A DNA stretch of 64,000 bases, taken from assembly GCA_903932145.1 (NCBI GenBank), contig CAIZFE010000022.1:54550-118549 (forward strand), read 5' to 3'. Positions within the stretch are counted from its first letter, which is position 1. Each line of letters begins with the position of its first letter. A program made the position numbers and the translations under genes. Below the pieces are notes generated by a model. That model had not been told where the DNA came from. It worked only from the letters and a program-made list of their open reading frames with translations, and made no database searches. Source of the stretch: an uncultured Rhodopila sp. Lineage in GTDB: Bacteria > Pseudomonadota > Alphaproteobacteria > Acetobacterales > Acetobacteraceae. Shown here piece by piece: positions 47,289 through 55,997 of the stretch.

Positions 47289-47488
47289 GGTTTTTAAACG
47301 GCGATTAAGTAGGGATTAAGGGGGATTAATCGGGATGAGCGTGGATCGACCGGTGCCTGAAGCCGTCCGCCGGTTTGATGCGGCTGCTTAATCGAATTGA
47401 GATCGGTTCCGGACGGATGTTCAGCCTTTTATGCGCGTACATCCCTCTTAATCCCTCTTAATCCCTGCTTAATCCCCGTTTAAAAACC
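47289..47488. repeat. Large imperfect inverted repeat with iterated GGGATTAAG units
   Basis: Arms of about 48 bases (47289-47336 and 47441-47488) are inverted copies with about five mismatches, separated by about 104 bases. Each arm starts GGTTTTTAAACGG and contains three to four copies of GATTAAG/GGGATTAA at 10-11-base spacing. It lies in the 335-base gap between the RlmM-like gene and the CoA transferase. I see no open frame inside. It could be a MITE-like element, an operator array or a large terminator stem; direct target duplications are not evident. Confidence 0.7.
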
Positions 47489-47526
47489 TTCTTGCAGGCC
47501 GTTCCCAGCGCATTCGGGATGCCCGG

Positions 47527-48429
47527 TTAGCTGCTGCTCCATAGGAATGTCAGTTCGTGCTTGTTGTGCGACAGGTGGATGACCCGAGCACCCGGGATCG
47601 CCGCGAAGGCTTCGGCGGCGTCGTGGTCGGTTTCGCCCTGGAACTTGATCGTGCAGACGATGTTGCGGGTGGTGCCGGCGTCGATCCATTTCCGCACCAG
47701 GGCCAGCAAGGGCTCCGGATAGGCGATGATGTCGCTGCACAGCCAGTCCACCGGCTCGGGGGGCAGGGTGAAGGCGTTCTCGACCCGCTCGCTGACGCCC
47801 GGCATCGCGGCCACGTTGGCGGCCAGGGGGGCTTTGTCGATTGCGGTCACGTTGGCTTGGAGCTTCGCCAGCACCCAGGTCCAGCCGCCCGGGGCGGCGC
47901 CGAGGTCCAGGCAGGTGTCTCCCGGCCCGGGGAATTTGCCAAACCGTGTCAGCGCCTCCCACAGCTTAAGATAGGCTCTGCTGGGCGGGCCGATGTGGTC
48001 TTCCTCTAACACGCACTCGCCGTTGACGAACGGGCTGGATTTGATCGGGCTGGCGAGCATTCGGTCGGAGGCGAGCAGGGTCCAGGCGCCCAGATGCGAG
48101 GCGGGGGCGGGTTCCGGGAACACCAACGGCCGCGCTTTGACGGGCGGCAGACGCTCGGTGATCAGCGCCATGCGGCGGTGGTGCTCGACACCGTAGGCGG
48201 ACCAGTTGCGCTGCATGGCCCGCAGCGCGTCGGCGGCGGTCTTGACCGATGGCGTTTCGATCTCCCGCGGGTCGGTCCAGATATCGAGCGCCCAGGCGGC
48301 ATTTACGGGCGGATCGGGAGACAGTGCGAGGCGGCCGTGCCAGGCGTCGATGTGGATGTTCTTGCGGGTGAGTTCGTCGAAAAGCTGGATTTCGAAGCCC
48401 TCGGCGGCAAGGAAGGCGGACCCGATCAT
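47527..48429 (-). CDS. RlmM-like SAM-dependent rRNA methyltransferase
   Basis: A 300-residue protein with an RrmJ/FtsJ-type catalytic domain: SAM motif CLDLGAAPGGWTWVL, an acidic residue in WLCSDI and Lys in CTIKFQGE. The N-terminal part resembles the RNA-binding region of RlmM (23S rRNA C2498 2'-O-methyltransferase). ATG 48429 overlaps the DUF423 stop by four bases. Equivalence to RlmM is likely but not certain. Confidence 0.78.
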   Translation of the reverse strand: MIGSAFLAAEGFEIQLFDELTRKNIHIDAWHGRLALSPDPPVNAAWALDIWTDPREIETPSVKTAADALRAMQRNWSAYGVEHHRRMALITERLPPVKARPLVFPEPAPASHLGAWTLLASDRMLASPIKSSPFVNGECVLEEDHIGPPSRAYLKLWEALTRFGKFPGPGDTCLDLGAAPGGWTWVLAKLQANVTAIDKAPLAANVAAMPGVSERVENAFTLPPEPVDWLCSDIIAYPEPLLALVRKWIDAGTTRNIVCTIKFQGETDHDAAEAFAAIPGARVIHLSHNKHELTFLWSSS

Positions 48430-48782
48430 CGGGTGCGCCAGGCAGAGGCGGCGAGCAGGAGCCAGCCGAACATGAGTAATGTGCCTCCGGTTGGGGCGAT
48501 GAGGTCGAGCGAACGGCCGGTGAGGGCGTGCGTGTACACCGCGCCGCAGAACAGGAGAATGCCGAGGGCGAAGGCCAGGCCGGCGGCGTTGGCGAGGCGG
48601 CCGCCTCGCGGCACCCACAGGCCGGTGCCGAGCAGGGCAAGCGCGTGCCAGCCCTGCATCTGGACGCCGCTGGCGACGATGCGTTCGGCCGCCGGGTCGG
48701 TGATGCCGTGGGCGGCGAAGGCGGCCATGGCGACGGCGGAGAAGCCGGTCAGGGAGGCGAAGGCGATCCAGATACGTTGCAC
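48426..48782 (-). CDS. DUF423 membrane protein
   Basis: A 118-residue protein with four predicted membrane helices and the DUF423 patterns MAAFAAHGI and GRSLDLIAPTGGTLLMFGW. GTG 48782 with GGAG five bases upstream gives a sensible N-terminus; the ATG at 48836 is further out. Coupled to the following methyltransferase by an ATGA overlap. Function unknown. Confidence 0.82.
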   Translation of the reverse strand: MQRIWIAFASLTGFSAVAMAAFAAHGITDPAAERIVASGVQMQGWHALALLGTGLWVPRGGRLANAAGLAFALGILLFCGAVYTHALTGRSLDLIAPTGGTLLMFGWLLLAASAWRTR

Positions 48783-48994
48783 GCTGGCTCCGATGACATT
48801 TGAACCGGGAAATGGCCGATCGCATCGTTCTAACATGTGGCACCATCCGGAGGCGATGACCGTACGGTCAGTGGGCCAAATTGGTTGTCCTGCGTTCGGT
48901 GGTTGCGATAGCGGTTCCGGGATGGCATTGGGTGTTGGCGGCTCGGTGGCCTGCAGCGAGTCGCCGGGACATCGGTGAAGGGACGGAACAGCGC

Positions 48995-50593
48995 ATGCCT
49001 AGCCTCGACTGGATCGGCAAGAAGGCGGTGGTGAACCACCATCGGGATGTGCCGTATCGGCTGATCAATTGTGACGAGTCGAGATCTGGTGGCGATCGGG
49101 ATGCCGGGAATCTGTTGGTGCAGGGTGACAATCTTGAGGCGCTGAAGGCGCTATTGCCGTACTACGGGGGGGGGGAATGTATTTACATAGATCCACCATA
49201 CAACACGGGAAACGAAAATTGGATTTACAACGATAACGTAAATTCTCCCGAGATGCTGGCATGGTTAGGCAAGATCGTTGGTAAAGAAGCTGAGGATCTC
49301 TCTCGCCATGATAAATGGCTGTGCATGATGTATCCGCGACTGCGCTTGTTGAAAGAATTTTTGCGAGGGGACGGCTCTATCTGGATCAACATTGACGATA
49401 ATGAATCCCATTCACTCAAGTTGGTTTGCGACGAAATATTCGGCAGGAAAAATTTCATTGCAAATATAGTATGGCAGAGTAGATATTCGCGTTCTAATGA
49501 CGCTATCGTTTCGCTTTCCCATAATCATATTTTGGTTTATGCGAATGATATCGCACTATGGAAATTAATTCGAAACAGACTTCTAAGAACCGATCATCAG
49601 GCAAAGCAATACACAAATTCTGACAATGATCCCAAAGGCATGTGGAGGGCCATTCCCTGGGATGCGCCCAATATTCGCGAAAATCTAAGCTATCCGATTA
49701 AAACAGCTTCTGGCAAGGTTCGGCTCCCGCCGGCTGGCCGGCATTGGTCGCGAACAGAAGATCAGTGGCTCGAACTTGTGAAGCAAGGTCGAGCTTATTA
49801 CGGTATTTCTGGTAATGGCGCCCCATCATTCAAACAATATATTAGCGAAGCGTCGGATATCGTGCCAAATACATGGTGGCCGCACACCGAAGCTGGTCAT
49901 ACAGATGAGGCCAAGAAGGAAATTGCTGAACTATTTGGTTCAGATAACTCGTTTGACACACCGAAGCCAGAAAGACTCTTGCGGAGAATTATCCAAATTG
50001 CGTCCAATCCAACCGAGTTTGTATTAGACTCTTTCGCTGGATCGGGTACCACTGGGGCCGTCGCCCATAAGATGGGACGTAAGCATATCAGTGTCGAACT
50101 TGGCGACCACGCCCAAACGCACATTGTCCCGCGCTATAGAAAAGTCATCGGCGGTTCTGATCAGGGTGGCGTTTCCAAGGCGGCCGAGTGGCTGGGCGGC
50201 GGCGGCTTCCGGTATTGCACCCTGGGTGAACCCCTCTTCGATGCCGACGGCAACGTAAGCTCCGCTGTCACCTATGCCGACCTTGCCGCCCATGTGTTCT
50301 TCTGCGAGACCGGCTCGCCGATTCCACACCGTGCTAACGGGGCAACGACCCTGATCGGAACTTTCCAGGGCCGGGCAGTCTATCTCCTGCATGCCCCTGA
50401 CAGCATCGGCGTAGCCAGCCCGCATGCAGGCAACGTGTTGACGGCGACAATGTTGGGTGCCTTACCTTCGCCAGAACCCGGCTTCACTGGCGCGCGTATC
50501 GTCTATGCCGAAGGCTGCACCGTCCCGGACGATCGCCTCAACGCGCTCGGCGTTACTTTCAAGCAGATTCCGTATCAAATTGAGGGTCTGTGA
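48995..50593 (+). CDS. mod: Type III restriction-modification DNA methyltransferase (Mod)
   Basis: A 532-residue beta-class adenine methyltransferase: catalytic DPPYNTG at 66-72 comes before the SAM motif DSFAGSGTTGAV near residue 350. It opens a mod - small ORF - res cluster. A tract of ten G (49166-49175) spells codons 58-61, eight residues before the catalytic DPPY, so slippage would switch the enzyme off. The central target-recognition part is noticeably AT-richer than neighbours, suggesting acquired origin. I chose ATG 48995; a longer frame opens at 48881. Confidence 0.88.
   Translation: MPSLDWIGKKAVVNHHRDVPYRLINCDESRSGGDRDAGNLLVQGDNLEALKALLPYYGGGECIYIDPPYNTGNENWIYNDNVNSPEMLAWLGKIVGKEAEDLSRHDKWLCMMYPRLRLLKEFLRGDGSIWINIDDNESHSLKLVCDEIFGRKNFIANIVWQSRYSRSNDAIVSLSHNHILVYANDIALWKLIRNRLLRTDHQAKQYTNSDNDPKGMWRAIPWDAPNIRENLSYPIKTASGKVRLPPAGRHWSRTEDQWLELVKQGRAYYGISGNGAPSFKQYISEASDIVPNTWWPHTEAGHTDEAKKEIAELFGSDNSFDTPKPERLLRRIIQIASNPTEFVLDSFAGSGTTGAVAHKMGRKHISVELGDHAQTHIVPRYRKVIGGSDQGGVSKAAEWLGGGGFRYCTLGEPLFDADGNVSSAVTYADLAAHVFFCETGSPIPHRANGATTLIGTFQGRAVYLLHAPDSIGVASPHAGNVLTATMLGALPSPEPGFTGARIVYAEGCTVPDDRLNALGVTFKQIPYQIEGL
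49166..49175 (+). repeat. Poly-G tract (10) inside mod
   Basis: Ten consecutive G residues just upstream of the catalytic motif codons. In frame as it stands (GGG GGG GGG GAA). A change of one base shifts the frame and truncates the methyltransferase near its start. Confidence 0.85.
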
Positions 50594-50595
50594 GC

Positions 50596-50736
50596 ATGGC
50601 GTTCCTGCCTCGCGAAGGCGAAATATTGTTCTATGCCGGTATGGACGGCGCACCCCGGCTGGAAATCCTGTCCGATTGGCGAAGCTCCCTCGGTAAAGCC
50701 AAACCAATCTATAAGCTCAAGGGCAACCAGGCATGA
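50596..50736 (+). CDS. Small protein between mod and res
   Basis: A 46-residue frame, ATG 50596, two bases after mod and overlapping the res start by four bases (ATGA). Its sequence opens MAFLPREGEILFYAGMDG. The start loosely resembles the N-terminus of RhuM-type virulence proteins (GE-x-L-Y-x-x-x-D-G), but without the rest of that family. The tight coupling argues it is translated. Function unknown. Confidence 0.6.
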   Translation: MAFLPREGEILFYAGMDGAPRLEILSDWRSSLGKAKPIYKLKGNQA

Positions 50737-53159
50737 GCGCGCCAGTATTTTCGCTTAAGGGCTATCAACGTCTGTGCCTGGATGCATTGCGCCGGTTTTT
50801 GGAGAGAACTGTCGAATTGAACGATGCCCGCACGGCGTTTTACAATTTAACGAACCGTCCTTTCATCCCAACCCCGGCTCTGCCAGACCTACCCTATATC
50901 TGCCTGCGCGTGCCCACGGGTGGCGGGAAAACCATTCTCGCGGCTCATTCGATAGGCGTTGCCGCCGACAGTTTCCTAAGGTCCGACAGGCCCACGGTTA
51001 TCTGGTTTGTGCCGTCGCAGATTATTCGAGATCAAACCTTAGCGAGTTTGCAGGACCGCACCCACACTAACCGGCGAGCGCTCGCGGAGCGCTTCGGTGA
51101 GAACGTACGGGTCATGAGCGTTGCCGATGCGCTTTACGCCAAGCGAGCCGATTACGATGGGGGCGCAGTCGTGATTGTGGCTACCATTCAGGCTTTCCGG
51201 GTGGAGGAAACAGAAGGCCGCAAGGTCTATGAAGCCAACGGCGAATTGATGGATCATTTCACCGGCTTGGCGGACGCAGTGCGCAGCGGCCTTGAAGCGG
51301 GACCATCGGGCGATCCGGTTCCGTCGCTGGCCAATGTGCTACGGCTGCATCGCCCGATGGTGATTGTCGATGAGGCCCACAACGTTCGTGGCAAACTGTC
51401 GTTCGACACGCTGGCTCGGCTCAATCCATCGCTAATTGTCGAGTTCACCGCGACTCCGGTCACCCCGGATGAGCACAAACCGGAGAAGGGTATCTACGCG
51501 TCGAACGTCCTGCATCATGTCTCGGCGGCGGAACTGAAGGCCGCCGAAATGATCAAATTGCCGGTGATCCTGCGTGGCCGCCCCGACCCGCGTGAAACGA
51601 TCGGCGACGCGATCGCCTGGCTGGATGAACTGGTGACGCTGGCTGGCGCGGAAGAAAAGGAAACCGGCGAATTCGTGCGTCCGGTCATGCTGATCCAGGC
51701 CGAACCGAAGTCCAAGGACCGGCAAACGCTGCATGCAGAAGACGTTCGTAAGCTACTGATGGAGGATTTCCATGTTCCGTCCGAACATATCGCGCTCGCG
51801 ACCGGCGATTCGAGAGAGATCGATGGGGTCGATTTGTTCGACCTGAACTGCAAACTGCGCTTTATCGTTACACAACAGGCATTACGGGAGGGCTGGGATT
51901 GCTCCTTCGCCTATGTCCTGTGTTCCGTAGCCGAACAGAAATCGCCGCGCGCGGTGGAGCAGATCTTGGGTCGCGTACTGCGACTGCCGTACGCAAGGCG
52001 CAAGAAGCGAGAGGAACTAAACCGAGCCTATGCTTTTGCCACGACGACCAGCTTCCAAAATGCGGCGAACACGCTGCGTGATGGTCTGGTCAACAACGGT
52101 TTCGAACGGGTCGAGGCTGTGGCGTCGATCAGGATAGAAGCCGACCCGTTACCGGGGCTTGGCGAGGACCGCACGGCGTATGTGGTCGATGAACCGATCC
52201 CCGCGGGCATCGATGCTGCCGCATTCAAGCAGAACGTCGAGAAAAGCACCGGTGGCCGGGTCGAGGTCGATCTCGAAACCGGCCGCTTGAAGGCGCGTGG
52301 CGCACTCAGCGATTACGACAAGACAGCGATGTTGCTGGCGATGCCGGACGCTGCCGCCGGGGCCGTCGCGGCCTTGGTGCATAAGTCGCGCGGCGCTCGG
52401 CTGCGGCCCGTCGAAGAGGCGCAACCCGCGATTCGATTCGCGGTGCCTCTGCTTGCGGTTCGTGGCCCGTCCGGGTTGGAACTGTTCGACCGAGCGCATT
52501 TTCTCGATACACCGTGGAAGCTCGAAGACTGCGACTCCAAGGCGATTTTTGACTTCTTTGCACCGCCGAGGCCAACCGGGGATGAAGCGCATCTGGATGT
52601 CGATACGGGTGGGCAAGTGACCGTCCAGTTTGTGACCGATCTGCATGAACAGCTTGCGCTGGTATTAGCAGAGCGAGGGTGGACCCAATCGGCCCTGGTC
52701 AATTGGCTGGACCGGCGTTTGCCGTATGGCAACAGGCGCGACATTACGCGCGTATCTTCGATGCTGTTCATATCGAGGGCATTGGACGCAATCGACGAGG
52801 CCACGGGGGTGGGTGTGGCAGGTTTGGCTCGGGCGAAGTTCCGGCTCGTCGAGGCTTTGATCAAGACTATCGCCAGGTTCCGTGACAAGCGGGAGGCGGA
52901 AGCATACCAACGCGCGCTGTTGCCGCAAAGCGGCCTCGAGTTCGAAACGAATTCCGGTCTGGAACTTGTGTTCAACGAAAGTGGTTATGCGTACCGGCAA
53001 CCTTATAAGGGCGGCACGGTTTTCAAAAAGCACATGTTTCGCGTCGTTGGCGACCTTGATCCCAGTGGCGAGGAATATGATTGTGCCGTTTACCTTGAGC
53101 GGCTTGGGGCGGTGCGGGCCTGGGTGCGTAATACGGCGCAGCAACCGCTTTCGTTCTAG
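50733..53159 (+). CDS. res: Type III restriction enzyme (Res), interrupted before its nuclease domain
   Basis: An 808-residue translated part with helicase motifs: Walker A PTGGGKT (61-67), DEAH at 213-216 and conserved motifs through EQILGRVLRLPYARR. It ends at an in-frame TAG at 53157-53159, immediately after AQQPLSF. The expected next residue is Trp (SFWLQTS in many Res proteins), so TGG to TAG is the simplest cause. The following 75 codons in the same frame carry the endonuclease domain. As it stands, the product is a helicase/ATPase without the PD-(D/E)xK nuclease. Confidence 0.85.
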   Translation: MSAPVFSLKGYQRLCLDALRRFLERTVELNDARTAFYNLTNRPFIPTPALPDLPYICLRVPTGGGKTILAAHSIGVAADSFLRSDRPTVIWFVPSQIIRDQTLASLQDRTHTNRRALAERFGENVRVMSVADALYAKRADYDGGAVVIVATIQAFRVEETEGRKVYEANGELMDHFTGLADAVRSGLEAGPSGDPVPSLANVLRLHRPMVIVDEAHNVRGKLSFDTLARLNPSLIVEFTATPVTPDEHKPEKGIYASNVLHHVSAAELKAAEMIKLPVILRGRPDPRETIGDAIAWLDELVTLAGAEEKETGEFVRPVMLIQAEPKSKDRQTLHAEDVRKLLMEDFHVPSEHIALATGDSREIDGVDLFDLNCKLRFIVTQQALREGWDCSFAYVLCSVAEQKSPRAVEQILGRVLRLPYARRKKREELNRAYAFATTTSFQNAANTLRDGLVNNGFERVEAVASIRIEADPLPGLGEDRTAYVVDEPIPAGIDAAAFKQNVEKSTGGRVEVDLETGRLKARGALSDYDKTAMLLAMPDAAAGAVAALVHKSRGARLRPVEEAQPAIRFAVPLLAVRGPSGLELFDRAHFLDTPWKLEDCDSKAIFDFFAPPRPTGDEAHLDVDTGGQVTVQFVTDLHEQLALVLAERGWTQSALVNWLDRRLPYGNRRDITRVSSMLFISRALDAIDEATGVGVAGLARAKFRLVEALIKTIARFRDKREAEAYQRALLPQSGLEFETNSGLELVFNESGYAYRQPYKGGTVFKKHMFRVVGDLDPSGEEYDCAVYLERLGAVRAWVRNTAQQPLSF

Positions 53160-53387
53160 CTACAGACCTCATCCGACAAATTCTATCCGGACTTCGTTGC
53201 TTTGCTGACCGATGGCCGGATTTTGGTGGTGGAATACAAGGGGTCCTATTTGGCCACGGCTGATGATGCGAAGGAAAAGCGTTTGGTTGGGGAGCTTTGG
53301 GCCGATCGCTCACGTGGTCGGGTGATATTTGTGATGATCGAGAATAAGGAGTTCACTCGGATCGATCGCGCGATACAAGTGGGATAA
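53160..53387 (+). pseudogene. Separated C-terminal endonuclease domain of Res
   Basis: Same reading frame as res after the amber codon: LQTSSDKFYPDFVALL then ILVVEYKGSYLA. The FYPDF and EYK motifs are the PD-(D/E)xK nuclease site of type III Res. No ribosome site of note precedes the first in-frame start (TTG 53202), which would lie after the PD motif. Restriction activity is therefore probably lost unless the stop is read through. Confidence 0.75.
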
Positions 53388-53440
53388 GTTGCGTCTTCCA
53401 TCGCGAGGACCTGGTATCGAACACAGCCCGCAGCGGACGG

Positions 53441-53695
53441 TCAGCGCGGGTGGCGCGCAGCGGCAACAGCGTCGCCGACATCGGTCTCGGTGATCCCAAG
53501 CGCCTCCAGTTTGTGGCGAACCGCATCCCCGGCACTGTCGGTGGTCTTGGCTCCAAGTCGAGCGAGACTGTCGAGCAGGTCTTTCAACACCACCGTACCG
53601 GGAACAATGCGGCCCGCGGCAAGGTCGACGTCGCTCTCGGCAAGGACTCCAAGCCATCCGGCGGGTTCCGGATCGTCGTTAGATATATCGTCCAT
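53441..53695 (-). CDS. Small antitoxin-like protein
   Basis: An 84-residue protein with the segment DLAAGRIVPGTVVLKDLLDSLA, similar in pattern to small antitoxins that carry the stretch AAGRTVP. Directly downstream on the same strand the words R-A-V-F-D-T resemble a PIN-toxin start before the DNA joins the res 3' end, so the partner may be truncated. Assignment is tentative. Confidence 0.4.
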   Translation of the reverse strand: MDDISNDDPEPAGWLGVLAESDVDLAAGRIVPGTVVLKDLLDSLARLGAKTTDSAGDAVRHKLEALGITETDVGDAVAAARHPR

Positions 53696-53942
53696 GGGAG
53701 AACAGTAGTTGCTTGGAGCGCTGCGTTCCAGTTCAATTTCAGATGTGGTTTGACGGGCCGGGTTCGAAGTGACTTCGACGCCATCGGGGACGATGTCTTC
53801 GACCTGGAGCGGTTATGTTCTGACGGCGCTTTGGTCGGCGATCCCATATGCAAGACGGGGGAGACACGCGGCGTCACCCGACAACCCGGAACAGCAGCAA
53901 CAAAACTTGACATGTTTCCTATTTTAATCTACCATTGAAGGA

Positions 53943-54350
53943 ATGGAAACCTCGCTTCCGCGCCTCCTGGCTCCGATCTTTCCCCGAGCCTGGATCGCCA
54001 ACTTGTGTACACCCTCACCGGCCTGTTGCCGCCGCCGATTGATGGTTCGCCCGAGGCGCTACGCGCCAGAAACCAAACCGCCATTGCCTAGGTGGTGGGG
54101 CGCTTGTCGGTCGGCGCAAATCAGATCGATCTCGCGCTGATCCGTGTGAATGCGAACGACGTTAGGTTGGTGGTGCAACTCAACGCGCAGTATGGATCAA
54201 TGGTACGGTGGCCGCTGTTCCGTGCGCTCTCGCCTGATGCGGGTGCAGCGGCACGTCAGAAGCGGGCGACGATCGACCGCGCGGTGACAGAGGGTTCGTG
54301 GACTCAGCATGTGACCGAACGGTCTATGCTGAGGGTGGTTGAACCGAAGG
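53943..54350 (+). pseudogene. Decayed gene of an uncharacterised Acetobacteraceae-type family
   Basis: Read from ATG 53943 (METSLPRLLAPIFP), the frame shifts at a CCCC run (53982-53985) and continues as SLDRQLVYTLTGLLPPPIDG, then meets an in-frame TAG at 54089-54091, then runs on through VVQLNAQYGSMVRWP and GSWTQHVTERSML. This pattern recalls a family of small hypothetical proteins that I remember from Acetobacteraceae; the comparison is from memory. One frameshift plus one nonsense codon mark it as a pseudogene. Confidence 0.45.
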
Positions 54351-54574
54351 CCGGGCGGGTGGGGGCGCTGTGGGCCGGAGCGGCACTGGCCGGACCTCCA
54401 GCCGCGACCGTGGACCAGGGGATTGAGAACAACGTCTCAAAAATATGTATAAATTCTCATGGTGTGGCTTTTGAGACATTGGTGAGCGAGCAACCCCAGA
54501 GCCGGAGGGCGGAGCGGCAGTTTGGCAACCGAGATCGTTTGCGTGCCGCCCTTGGCCGCGTCGAAGCGATGCCG

Positions 54575-54832
54575 TCAGACCGTCGAAGGCCGAGACCATT
54601 CGTCCTCGGCAATCGCCTCGAATCGGTCGGGGTCAAGGGCCAAGCCGGCTTCGGCGGCAATGGCCTCGGCCGAGGGAACCGACAACGGATACAGTCCCGC
54701 CACACCCGGATCGTCATCGGGCGCGCCAGCAACCTCTCGCGCGAAGGGAACCAGATCCACAGGGACGGTCACAATCGTCGTCAGAAACTCGCTGGCCTTA
54801 TCGTAGCCGGTAAGCTTGAGCACTGCGTTCAT
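54575..54832 (-). CDS. DUF7683-like small protein
   Basis: An 85-residue protein beginning MNAVLKLTGYDKASEFL, with PDDDPGVAGLYPL and GLALDPDRFEAIAE. The layout of Y-D-K, D-D-P, Y-P-L and G-L-x-L-D-P resembles the DUF7683 family, sometimes linked with immunity proteins. The ribosome site is weak. The long plus-strand frame across this region is treated as a shadow. Confidence 0.5.
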   Translation of the reverse strand: MNAVLKLTGYDKASEFLTTIVTVPVDLVPFAREVAGAPDDDPGVAGLYPLSVPSAEAIAAEAGLALDPDRFEAIAEDEWSRPSTV

Positions 54833-54958
54833 GGCTCAATCCGATGGAAAGGGTTTGCCGGCTTTGTCCGCACGCCGGTATCTGGGGCGAATTCGCCTAA
54901 ATGCCCGCCCCATCGATCACACACCTCCACGCCGAAAATGCATGCCCGTCTGCGCGCC

Positions 54959-55855
54959 CTACGGGGTCTTAACCGGCGGCACAGTGCGCAGAAACAGCAC
55001 CACGGCATTCAGATCGGCCGGCGTCATCCTGGCATACCAGTCGAACGGCATCGTGCGAACCAGTTTGGTGCCGTCCGGACGCACACCCGCGACGATCGCG
55101 TGTTTCACCTGCGCGTCGGTCCATGTGCCGATGCCCTGAACAGGATCGGAGGTGATATTGCGGCTGATCACCACCGCCCCCGGCGTCCCGGGATTGGGCT
55201 TGCTCGCATCCGGCAGGTCGCGACCGCCGGCAAAGGCCTTCGTCATATCGAACGGTTGGCCGCCGCCGGGCGCCGTGTGGCACAGCACGCAATGACCAAA
55301 ATTCGCCAGATAACCGCCATAGGCGACCGTCTCGCCACGCACCGGTTCGTCAACATGCGTAACCGGCGGACCATAAGACGGCGGTAACGGTATCTTATAC
55401 TGCGTGCGGGCCACTGTGTGGCGAACCGGCTTCAGGCTGCGCAGATACGCGGCGATCGCCGTGACGTCAGTGTCGGAGAGGTGCCGGTAAACCGATATCG
55501 GCATGGGCGGGCCAATCAGCGTCCCGTCCGGCCGCCTGCCGTCGCGCATCGCGGTGACAATTTGCGCCTCGGTCCAGGTGCCGATCCCGGTGCCGAGGTC
55601 CGGCGTGATATTCGGGCCGACGACGTGCCCAACGTCGTCCTCAAACGCGAACCCGCCGCTGAGCTCGGTGCCCGGAACGATGTGGCCGCCGGCGTCGCGG
55701 GGGGAATGGCAATTGCCGCAGGAGCCGATCGTCGTGACAAGATATGCGCCACGCTCGACCGGCGTCTCAGCCACGGCATAGCTGCCGCCGAGGGTGAGCA
55801 CCGCAATACCGGCCGCCGCCGCAACCATGCGGCCGCATGTGGATCCCCAGCGCAT
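54959..55855 (-). CDS. Diheme cytochrome c, alcohol dehydrogenase-subunit-like
   Basis: A 298-residue exported protein with a signal peptide (to about SYAVAET) and two class I heme motifs, CGNCH and CVLCH, each followed by the pattern G-x-NITPD or SRNITSD and a Met ligand region (MPISVYRHL and MPFDWYARM). Such proteins resemble cytochrome subunits of periplasmic dehydrogenases. ATG 55855 follows GGGAGA; a longer frame at 55948 has no signal peptide. No dehydrogenase subunit is adjacent. Confidence 0.9.
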   Translation of the reverse strand: MRWGSTCGRMVAAAAGIAVLTLGGSYAVAETPVERGAYLVTTIGSCGNCHSPRDAGGHIVPGTELSGGFAFEDDVGHVVGPNITPDLGTGIGTWTEAQIVTAMRDGRRPDGTLIGPPMPISVYRHLSDTDVTAIAAYLRSLKPVRHTVARTQYKIPLPPSYGPPVTHVDEPVRGETVAYGGYLANFGHCVLCHTAPGGGQPFDMTKAFAGGRDLPDASKPNPGTPGAVVISRNITSDPVQGIGTWTDAQVKHAIVAGVRPDGTKLVRTMPFDWYARMTPADLNAVVLFLRTVPPVKTP

Positions 55856-55997
55856 GGAAGTCTCCCGCCCCGTCTTAATGGATATTATAGTCCAGAGGTC
55901 CAATAGTAACGAATATACTCCATAATTGTCCAAGACAAAAGCGACCACACACCGTCATGTGACTGCGGCGTTACCCAACCAAAATCCGGTCGCCGGA

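Noticed and set aside
54092..55387. 431-codon plus-strand frame
   Set aside because: It lies antisense to the diheme cytochrome and a small minus-strand gene; only its first part overlaps the pseudogene. The rest has no domain.
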